64,000 bases of DNA from DATAOG01 sp963840925 (GTDB taxonomy: Bacteria > Pseudomonadota > Alphaproteobacteria > Geminicoccales > Geminicoccaceae). Within the stretch, counting starts at the first letter, position 1. The number at the start of each line of letters is the position of its first letter. The stretch is from the NCBI GenBank assembly GCA_963840925.1, contig CAWJAY010000026.1, positions 62,001 to 126,000 on the forward strand, written 5' to 3'. Positions 57,775 to 64,000 of this stretch are shown here, piece after piece. The position numbers were made by a program, and so were the translations under genes. The notes beneath the pieces are model-generated. The model ran no database searches and was not told the DNA's origin. It saw only the letters and a list, made by a program, of their open reading frames with translations.

Positions 57775-58722
57775 GTGAGCGTCGTCCTCGAATCGGTCAC
57801 GCCGCTGTTCGCGGTCATTTTCCTCGGTTTCTTCGCGGGCCGGACGGGCTATCTTGGTGAAGCCGGGATCCGCGGGCTGGGCGCCTTCGTCTTCAACTTC
57901 GCGATCCCGCCCCACGTCTTCCGGCTGATGGCCGAGACCGACCTCGAGGCGATCACCGAGTGGGGCTTTCTCGGCGGCTACCTCGGCGCGCAGGCGCTGG
58001 TGTTCACGACCGGGGCGTTGATCGGCCGGCTGGCGTTCGGGATGCGGATCGCCGAGCTCACGATCCAGGCTTTCGGCTCGGCGTTCTCGAACGGCGTGAT
58101 GCTGGCCCTGCCGCTGCTGCTCTGGCTGTACGGCGACCGGGGCGGCGTGCCGGCGCTGCTGATCATCACGCTCGATGTCATCGTGTTCAGCTCGGTCACC
58201 GTGCTGCTGGAGATCGGCCGGCGGCGCGCCGGCGCGACCGGCTGGCGGATCGTCGCCCAGGCGCTCCGCGCGGTCGCGCTCAACCCGATCATCATGGGCA
58301 CGGTGCTCGGCATCCTTTACAGCCTGAGCGGCCTCGGCCTGCCCAGGGTCGCCGATCAGACCTTGACCTTCATCGGCCAGGCGGCGGCGCCGTCGGCGCT
58401 GTTCGCGCTCGGCGCCACCTTGAGCCAGCGCCGGATCGGCGGCAGCCTCGGACCGGCCGCGGCGATGATCGCGGGCAAGCTTTTCCTCCACCCTCTGCTG
58501 GCGCTGATAGCGTTCGCCTGGCTGCTCGACCTCGACCGCTTGTGGATCAACGCCGGCGTGATCTTCGCCGCCTGCCCGGTCGGGCTCAACGTCTACGTGT
58601 TCGCGCAGCACTACGAGGTCGGGATCGAGACCGCGTCCAGCGCGATCCTGATCTCGACCGCGCTCGCGATGCTGACGATCACCGCGCTTCTGCTGCTCCT
58701 GCCGCCTATCGACATACGGTAG
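57775..58722 (+). CDS. AEC family transporter (auxin efflux carrier-like)
   Basis: A 315-residue membrane protein with ten expected helices in two five-helix halves. It starts VVLESVTPLFAVIFLGFFAG, with FNFAIPPHVFRLMAETDL (first half crossover) and HPLLALIAFAWLLDLD (second). ALNPIIMGTVLGILY is the usual family segment. Bacterial members carry malate, malonate or other carboxylates rather than auxin. The start is GTG. It converges on the low-GC gene at 58706 with a 17-bp overlap. Confidence 0.9.
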   Translation: MSVVLESVTPLFAVIFLGFFAGRTGYLGEAGIRGLGAFVFNFAIPPHVFRLMAETDLEAITEWGFLGGYLGAQALVFTTGALIGRLAFGMRIAELTIQAFGSAFSNGVMLALPLLLWLYGDRGGVPALLIITLDVIVFSSVTVLLEIGRRRAGATGWRIVAQALRAVALNPIIMGTVLGILYSLSGLGLPRVADQTLTFIGQAAAPSALFALGATLSQRRIGGSLGPAAAMIAGKLFLHPLLALIAFAWLLDLDRLWINAGVIFAACPVGLNVYVFAQHYEVGIETASSAILISTALAMLTITALLLLLPPIDIR

Positions 58723-59077
58723 TGCCCGCCGCAGCAATCGTCACCAAAATTACGATTGATTGGAATACTGCTATGCTAAGCATCTGCGCCGTCCGGACAT
58801 TCGTGATACTTCTGTTGATCATAATATTATTTTCCTGTTTGACAAATTCCAGTTCGATTTTCGAACATTTCCAGACAACAAATAGGTAGAATGCGGTGAA
58901 GAATATTGTAAGTCCAATAACCCACCACACTCCTTTTCCGACATTCGTGCAGAGGGATTCTTGCGTCGCTACAGTCAAACTGAAGGTAAGCGCTTGAGCC
59001 ACAGCAAATCCGGTAACAATATTTGCGAACGTATGGAATCGGTTGGAATACTGCAGCAGCACTTCTCGGTCTGCCAT
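58706..59077 (-). CDS. Low-GC two-span membrane protein, unknown
   Basis: A 123-residue protein, MADREVLLQYSNRFHTFANI onward. Two or three hydrophobic segments are visible (VTGFAVAQALTFSLTV, GVWWVIGLTIFFTAFYLFVVW and AVFQSIVILVTIAAAG). It has no recognisable family. Base composition is unlike its neighbours: positions 58801-58860 contain only 18 G or C in 60. This suggests recent transfer. Its end overlaps the AEC gene by 17 bp on the other strand. Confidence 0.65.
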   Translation of the reverse strand: MADREVLLQYSNRFHTFANIVTGFAVAQALTFSLTVATQESLCTNVGKGVWWVIGLTIFFTAFYLFVVWKCSKIELEFVKQENNIMINRSITNVRTAQMLSIAVFQSIVILVTIAAAGTTVCR

Positions 59078-59210
59078 TGTCGTTCTCTCACGGTCTTGGC
59101 GGCTGCATCCAGGCTCGATAATCTGGTATGCGGGCAAGCCCGGCCCCGCAAGCGCTAGGAACGCGACGAAGTTACCACTATCGTCCTGGCGCGACTAGGG
59201 AGAACGGGCC

Positions 59211-60791
59211 ATGGCGGGGCGCTGGAAGTTCTGGGGCTGGGGTTACGAGGGCAGCGGCCTCGAGCCGGCCGAGGCGCAGCAGCTGTTCGAGTTTTATCGG
59301 CAGCGCCTCGGTCTCGAGGCGGGTGCCCGCCGGACGCCGCCCGTGGTTGAGCAGGTCGCGCTGCGCGCCCCGCGCCTGCGGGCGCCGGCCAGGCTCGAAA
59401 GCTTTTGCACCGACGAGCCCTACGAGCGTCTGCTGCACAGCTACGGCAAGTCGTTCCCGGAGGCCGTGCGGATCTTCGCACGCGACTTCAACAATGCACC
59501 CGATCTGGTTGCCAAACCTCGATCTGAAGACGATATCGTGGCGTTGCTGGAGTGGGCGAGCGGTGTCCGCGCCGCGGTGATCCCGTTCGGTGGCGGCTCG
59601 AGTGTCGTCGGCGGCGTCGAGCCGGACGTCGGAAAAAGCTTCGCGGGCACGGTCAGCCTCGATCTGAAGGGACTGGGCCGGGTGCTCGAGGTGGATCGCA
59701 CGAGCCGGGCGGCCCGCGTCCAGGGCGGCATGCTCGGGCCGGCGCTCGAGGCGACGCTCAAGCCGCACGCGCTGACGTTGCGCCACTTCCCGCAGAGCTT
59801 CGAGTTCTCGACCGTCGGGGGCTGGATCGCGACCCGCTCGGGCGGCCATTTCGCGACCCTTTTCACCCACATCGACGACTTCGTCGAGAGCCTGCGCACG
59901 GTCACGCCGGCGGGCGTGCTCGAGAGCCGGCGCCTGCCCGGCTCCGGCGCCGGGCCCAGCCCCGATCGGCTGCTGATCGGCTCCGAGGGCGCGCTCGGCG
60001 TGATCACCGAGGCCTGGTTGCGCCTCCAGGACCGGCCGACCTTCCGGGCCGGCGCCGCGCTCGCCTTTGACGATGTCTTGGCCGGCGCCCGCGCGGTCCG
60101 CGCGATCGCTCAGGCCGGCCTCTATCCCTCGAACCTGCGTCTGGTCGATGCCAACGAGTGCCTCCTCAACGGCGTCAACGACGGCAGCTTTGCCCTGCTC
60201 GTCTTGGCCTTCGAATCGGCCGATCACCCGGTCGAGGCCTGGCAGGCGCGCGCGCTCGAGTTGGTCCAGGACCATGGCGGGCGCCCTCTGGCCGATGATG
60301 GCGCCGCGCAGGCCTGGCGGACCGCGTTCATTCGGATGCCGTACGCCCGCGAGTTGCAGGTGCCGGCCGGGATCGTCGGCGACACCTTCGAGACCGCGAT
60401 CACCTGGGACCGCTTCGAGGGCTTCCACCACCAGGTCATGGCCGCGACCGAGGCGGCGATCCGCGAGGCGACCGGCCAGGACGGCCTGGTCACCTGCCGC
60501 TTCACCCACGTCTATCCCGACGGCCCGGCGCCCTATTTCACGTTCCACGCGCTCGGCCGCCCCGAGGCGCTGCTCGAGCCCTGGCGGCACATCAAGCAGC
60601 GGGCCTCCGATGCGCTGATCGCGGCCGGCGGCACGATCACCCACCACCACGCGGTCGGCCGCGACCACATGCCCTGGTATCGGCGCCAGCGCCCGGCCCT
60701 GTTCGGCGATGCGCTCGCCGCCGCCAAGCAGAGCCTGGACCCGGCCGGCGTGATGAACCCCGGCGTGCTGGTCCCGGCCCCGGGCGGCTGA
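59211..60791 (+). CDS. FAD-binding oxidase, alkyldihydroxyacetonephosphate synthase-like
   Basis: A 526-residue flavoenzyme of the VAO/PCMH family. The FAD-binding part has FGGGSSVVGGVEPD, GPALEATLKPHALTLRHFPQ, TVGGWIATRSGGHFATLF and LLIGSEGALGVITEAWLRL. The C-terminal half ends with GGTITHHHAVGRDHMPWYRR, the histidine motif of alkyl-DHAP synthases. In bacteria such genes act in ether lipid formation or in oxidation of glycolate-like acids. The substrate is uncertain here. An EamA transporter follows 10 bp later. Confidence 0.88.
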   Translation: MAGRWKFWGWGYEGSGLEPAEAQQLFEFYRQRLGLEAGARRTPPVVEQVALRAPRLRAPARLESFCTDEPYERLLHSYGKSFPEAVRIFARDFNNAPDLVAKPRSEDDIVALLEWASGVRAAVIPFGGGSSVVGGVEPDVGKSFAGTVSLDLKGLGRVLEVDRTSRAARVQGGMLGPALEATLKPHALTLRHFPQSFEFSTVGGWIATRSGGHFATLFTHIDDFVESLRTVTPAGVLESRRLPGSGAGPSPDRLLIGSEGALGVITEAWLRLQDRPTFRAGAALAFDDVLAGARAVRAIAQAGLYPSNLRLVDANECLLNGVNDGSFALLVLAFESADHPVEAWQARALELVQDHGGRPLADDGAAQAWRTAFIRMPYARELQVPAGIVGDTFETAITWDRFEGFHHQVMAATEAAIREATGQDGLVTCRFTHVYPDGPAPYFTFHALGRPEALLEPWRHIKQRASDALIAAGGTITHHHAVGRDHMPWYRRQRPALFGDALAAAKQSLDPAGVMNPGVLVPAPGG

Positions 60792-60801
60792 GGCCCCGCC
60801 G

Positions 60802-61761
60802 ATGGACCAGGTCGCGGACAGCGCTGCGCCCGGCCGAGCCGCGCCCAGGGCGGACCCGGACTACGCGCTGGGCGTCGTCATGGTCGTGCTGGCCGGTTTG
60901 TTCTGGAGCACGGGCGGCATCCTGATCCGCTGGATCGAGGCGGCGGACGCCTGGCAGATCATCTTCTATCGCTCGCTGTCGCTGGCCGCGGCGCTGCTCC
61001 TGATCGTCACGGTCCGCCATCGGGGCCGCCTGATCGCCGCCTTCGTCGCCGCCGGCCGCGGCGGCCTGGTCGCCGGCGCCTGCCTCTCGGGCGGCTTCAT
61101 CGGCTACGTGCTCTCGCTCCAGCTGACCAGCGTCGCGAACGCGGTGTTCATGCTCGGCGCGTCGCCATTCTTCGTCGCGGTGCTGGGCTATTGGCTGCTC
61201 GGCGAGCGGGTCCGCCCCGCGACCTGGCTCGCGATGCTGATCGCGCTCGCCGGCATCGCGGTGATGGTCGCGGGCGGCCTGATCGCCGGCACGATCGCGG
61301 GCAATCTTTTGGCGCTGACCGCGAGCCTGAGCTTTGCCGTCTTCAACGTGCTGCTCCGCCGCGACCGCCATACCGACATGATGCCCTGCGTCGTGATCGC
61401 CGGCCTGATCGCGGCCGCGATCGCGGGCGCGGTGGTCGCCGCGATGGCGGCCGGGGCGGGGACCGCGGCCGCGCGCGGGCTGGCGGTCAGCGCCCGCGAC
61501 CTTGGGCTGTGCATCGCGATGGGCGCCGGCCAGGTCGGGCTCGGGCTCACGGCGTTCACGATCGGCGCCCGCCATGTCCCGGCGGTCGAGCTGGCCCTGC
61601 TCGCGATGACCGAGCTGGTGCTGGCGCCGCTTTGGGTCTGGCTCGGGGTCGGCGAGGTGCCGAGCGTCACGACGCTGATCGGCGGCGCGATCATCATGGT
61701 CGCGATCGGCTTTCAGGCGCTCTCCGGCGTCCGGCGGCGGCGTCTGCTGCCCGTGGCTTAG
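60802..61761 (+). CDS. EamA/DMT family transporter
   Basis: A 319-residue protein of the drug/metabolite transporter superfamily with two EamA repeats and about ten membrane helices (for example ALGVVMVVLAGLFWSTGGIL and LGLCIAMGAGQVGLGLTAF). The motif LLGERVRPATWLAMLIALAG ends the first repeat and EVPSVTTLIGGAIIMVAIGF the second. The substrate is unknown. It lies between the flavoenzyme and the mttB-like gene on the same strand. Confidence 0.92.
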   Translation: MDQVADSAAPGRAAPRADPDYALGVVMVVLAGLFWSTGGILIRWIEAADAWQIIFYRSLSLAAALLLIVTVRHRGRLIAAFVAAGRGGLVAGACLSGGFIGYVLSLQLTSVANAVFMLGASPFFVAVLGYWLLGERVRPATWLAMLIALAGIAVMVAGGLIAGTIAGNLLALTASLSFAVFNVLLRRDRHTDMMPCVVIAGLIAAAIAGAVVAAMAAGAGTAAARGLAVSARDLGLCIAMGAGQVGLGLTAFTIGARHVPAVELALLAMTELVLAPLWVWLGVGEVPSVTTLIGGAIIMVAIGFQALSGVRRRRLLPVA

Positions 61762-61849
61762 AGCGCCGGGTTTCTGCAGCGGCCCGCGGGACGGGGCGGG
61801 CGAAACCGGCTATGCTCGGGCCAACGAGCTGTCAGGAAAGGCGATCGTC

Positions 61850-63385
61850 ATGGCCGGATCAGCGCGCGAGGGCCGACGCGGCGGGCGCGAGGCAAGGCGT
61901 CAGGCGCGGACCGCGGTGACCATCCGGGCGCTGCCGGTCCTGGAGCGCAGGATCCCGGTCTACGAGGTCCTGAATGCCGAGGGCCTCGAGATGATCCACG
62001 AGGCCTCGCTGCAGATCCTGGAGCAGGTCGGGATCGAGTTCCGCGACGCCGAGGCGGTGAGGATGTGGCAGGATGCGGGCGCCGCGGTCGAGCGCTTCCG
62101 CGTGCGGATCCCGCGGGCGCTGCTGATGGAACTGGTGGCGAAGAACCCGAGCCGGTTCACGGTGCAGGCCCGCAACCCCGAGCGCAGCACCGAGATCGGC
62201 GGCGACAAGGTCGCGTTCGCGCCGACCTACGGCTCGCCGTTCGTCTACGACTTCGACGGCCAGCGCCGCTACGGCACGCTCGCCGACCTCAACCAGTTCC
62301 ACAAGCTCGCCTACATGGCGCCGGCCATGCACAATACCGGCGCGGTGGTCTGCGAGCCGGTCGACATCGCGATCCCCAAGCGCCACCTGCACATCACCTA
62401 CAGCGCGATCAAGCACTCCGACAAGCCGTTCATGGGGCCGGTGACCGCGCCCGAGCGGGCCGAGGACGCGATGCGGATGGTCCGCATCCTGTTCGGCGAG
62501 GCGTTCGTCGACCAGCACACGGTGATCATGGCGCTGGTCAACTGCAATTCGCCCCTGGTCTGGGACGAGACGATGCTGGGCGCGCTCAAGGTCTACGCGC
62601 GCGCCAACCAGTCGGTGATCATCTCCCCGTTTGTGCTGGCCGGGGCCAACACGCCGGCGTCCGCGGTCGGCTCGGTCGCGCAATTGAACGCCGAGGCCTT
62701 GGCCGGGATCGCGTTCGCCCAGCTCTGCCGGCCGGGCTCGCCGATGGTCTACGGCCATTTCCTGGCCGCGGTCTCGATGCGCTCGGGCGCGCCGATGGCG
62801 GGCACGCCCGAGATCGCGTTCATGAACCTGATGATCGGCCAGCTGGCCCGCAAGTATCGGCTGCCGCTCCGCTCCTCGGGCATGATCGCGGGCGCCAAGC
62901 GGGTCGACGCCCAGGCGGCCTACGAATCGATCCAGACGATGTGGGGCGCGTTCCTCTCCGGCGCCAACTACATCATGCACTGCGCCGGCTGGAACGAGGC
63001 CGGGCTCGGCGCCTCGTTCGCCAAGTTCGCGCTCGACTGCGAGCAGATCGAGATGTTCTACCAGCTGGGCCAGGGGCCGCAGTTTGCCGATTTCGAGGCG
63101 GCGCTCGCAGCGGTGCGCGAGATCGGGCCGGGCGGCCACTATCTGGGCACCGCGCACACGCGCGAGCACTTCCAGACCGCCTTTTTCATGCCCGAGCTGC
63201 TCGACAACAACAGCTTCGAGCAGTGGGAGCTGGACGGGGCCAAGGACACGAATGAGCGCGGCGTCGAGGCCGCCCGCCACCTGCTCGCCAACTACGAGCC
63301 CCCTGCCCTCGACCCCGCGGTCGACGAGGCGCTGCTGGCGTTCATCCGCGAGCGCGAAGCGGTGCTGCCGGACAGCATGGCGTAA
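61850..63385 (+). CDS. Trimethylamine methyltransferase (MttB) family protein, non-pyrrolysine
   Basis: A 511-residue MttB-superfamily protein. A basic N-terminus (SAREGRRGGREARRQARTAV) is followed by the barrel: LEMIHEASLQILEQVGIEF, KVAFAPTYGSPFVYDFDG, HSDKPFMGPVT, YGHFLAAVSMRSGAPMAGTP, and GANYIMHCAGWNEAGLGASF. The frame is continuous, with no in-frame TAG, so it is not a pyrrolysine enzyme. Non-Pyl members such as MtgB demethylate glycine betaine or related quaternary amines to a corrinoid protein. No corrinoid partner is in the window. Confidence 0.92.
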   Translation: MAGSAREGRRGGREARRQARTAVTIRALPVLERRIPVYEVLNAEGLEMIHEASLQILEQVGIEFRDAEAVRMWQDAGAAVERFRVRIPRALLMELVAKNPSRFTVQARNPERSTEIGGDKVAFAPTYGSPFVYDFDGQRRYGTLADLNQFHKLAYMAPAMHNTGAVVCEPVDIAIPKRHLHITYSAIKHSDKPFMGPVTAPERAEDAMRMVRILFGEAFVDQHTVIMALVNCNSPLVWDETMLGALKVYARANQSVIISPFVLAGANTPASAVGSVAQLNAEALAGIAFAQLCRPGSPMVYGHFLAAVSMRSGAPMAGTPEIAFMNLMIGQLARKYRLPLRSSGMIAGAKRVDAQAAYESIQTMWGAFLSGANYIMHCAGWNEAGLGASFAKFALDCEQIEMFYQLGQGPQFADFEAALAAVREIGPGGHYLGTAHTREHFQTAFFMPELLDNNSFEQWELDGAKDTNERGVEAARHLLANYEPPALDPAVDEALLAFIREREAVLPDSMA

Positions 63386-63412
63386 AACTACGGTTGCAAA
63401 ACGAACGGCGCC

Positions 63413-63646
63413 TCATAGCAGATCGAGGAACTCGTCCACGGTGAGGCCGGCTTGCCTGATGATCGCCCGCAGCGTCCCGGACGGGAGATCGCGACGATGC
63501 ACAAGTACGACCAGGCGTGCGCGCGGTCGATCGGGATTGCGCAGATGATGATGACTGCCCTTGATCCGATGGACGCTGAAACCGGCCCGCTCGAGGGCGC
63601 GAACCTCCTCGTCCGCCGCCAACGCCGGCAGCCGTCGACGCCTCAC
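63413..63646 (-). CDS. hicA: HicA-type toxin (mRNA interferase)
   Basis: A 77-residue double-stranded-RNA-binding-like HicA protein. The catalytic histidine motif is in IKGSHHHLRNPDRP, preceded by EEVRALERAGFSVHR and followed by HRRDLPSGTLRAIIRQAGLT, the usual HicA end. Toxins of this type cleave mRNA and are held by HicB. It lies 10 bp downstream of hicB. It is convergent with the mttB-like gene. Confidence 0.88.
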   Translation of the reverse strand: MRRRRLPALAADEEVRALERAGFSVHRIKGSHHHLRNPDRPRARLVVLVHRRDLPSGTLRAIIRQAGLTVDEFLDLL

Positions 63647-63656
63647 CCAGCAGCTT

Positions 63657-63890
63657 TCACACTGACCCGGTCGACCAGGGGAGCGGGCTCGGGGTCACTT
63701 TCGGGAATGGCTCACCGTCCTCGTGCAGGCACTCGACGTAGCCCCGGATCGCATCCGCGGCCATGGCCCGCGCCCTCCTCCAGGGTCTCGCCATAGGTCA
63801 CGAGCCCCGGCAGCGCTGGACAGGTCAGGTATACCCGCCTTCGGGCTCCGGTTGCAGGAGCACGGTATAGGTAAACGCCGCGGCCGCCAC
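63657..63890 (-). CDS. hicB: HicB-type antitoxin, frame broken twice
   Basis: Pieced across frames it reads AFTYTVLLQPEPEGGYT, then VTCPALPGLVTYGETLEEA, then RAMAADAIRGYVECLHEDGE to a stop at 63657-63659. That is 77 residues, the normal length of a HicB protein. Two single-base shifts are needed: one base missing near 63828-63832 and one extra G in the CCC/GGG run at 63773-63775. A GTG start at 63890 follows AAGGAG. With hicA intact, a broken antitoxin would be harmful, so sequence error is likely. Confidence 0.78.
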
Positions 63891-63933
63891 GCTCTCCTTG
63901 CCTCATCGCCGCCAGCCTAGCACATTCCTGGGA

Positions 63934-64000
63934 ATGAGTTCGAGCACTGAGCGTGTCGCGAAGGTGGTGGAAATTCGGCGGCGCGGGTCCGAAGGCATGG
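63934..64000 (+). CDS. Start of a possible dodecin-like protein
   Basis: The last 67 bases open with ATG and read MSSSTERVAKVVEIRRRGSE before the window ends. The VAKVVEI strand followed by a short turn is the beginning of dodecin-type flavin-binding proteins, but only 22 codons are visible. It diverges from hicB. Chance is possible. Confidence 0.3.
   Translation, partial: MSSSTERVAKVVEIRRRGSEGM

Noticed and set aside
61850..63385. Pyrrolysine-containing trimethylamine methyltransferase
   Set aside because: The frame has no internal TAG and there are no pyl genes or corrinoid partner in the window.

Overview
The window is a very GC-rich chromosomal segment of an alphaproteobacterium, most likely Rhodospirillales/Geminicoccales-like; the order is inferred and no rRNA is present to confirm it. 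The class is supported by four things: the block tpiA-secG-pyrG-kdsA-eno-ftsB-pdhA-pdhB-pdhC-lpd, an E1-beta subunit carrying its own lipoyl domain, a separate trpE apart from trpGDC-moaC-moeA-lexA, and a GAAC-N7-GAAC LexA box in front of lexA. I saw no tRNA, rRNA, CRISPR array, insertion sequence or prophage.

Layout. Positions 1-10811 (minus strand) hold central metabolism: tpiA, secG, pyrG, a small membrane protein, kdsA, eno, ftsB and the pyruvate dehydrogenase genes, with two DUF29 genes inserted between pdhC and lpd. Positions 10997-21164 (mainly plus) hold ppiD-trpE, a NodB-like deacetylase on the other strand, then trpG-trpD-trpC-moaC-moeA and lexA. Positions 21178-33679 are mixed housekeeping and envelope genes: a glycerophosphodiesterase, trmFO, a methyltransferase, a GNAT/aspartoacylase/ArgE operon, a catalytically degenerate HtrA-like protein with creA, an NDUFAF6-like synthase overlapping an adenylate cyclase, sodB, a TraT lipoprotein and a MOSC protein.

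Positions 34478-39433 encode a 1651-residue membrane-anchored coiled-coil protein built from repeats, followed by an RND efflux pump and adaptor (39509-43676). Positions 43872-50186 carry short-chain dehydrogenases, cytochrome b561, YceI, a 40-bp tandem repeat tract, a membrane protein and a DTGAS aspartic protease. Positions 50382-56381 are a form II carbon-monoxide-dehydrogenase-like cluster (coxG, a secreted unknown, coxS, coxL, coxM). The right end holds a decayed csbD gene fused to an unknown Cys/His protein, an auxin-efflux-type carrier, a low-GC orphan, an alkyl-DHAP-synthase-like flavoenzyme, an EamA transporter, a non-pyrrolysine MttB homologue and a hicBA pair.

Single-base frame breaks occur in ftsB, lexA and hicB (two in hicB). 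These genes are essential or normally protective, so residual indel errors in the assembly are the simplest explanation. Coding claims near the breaks should be read with that in mind.
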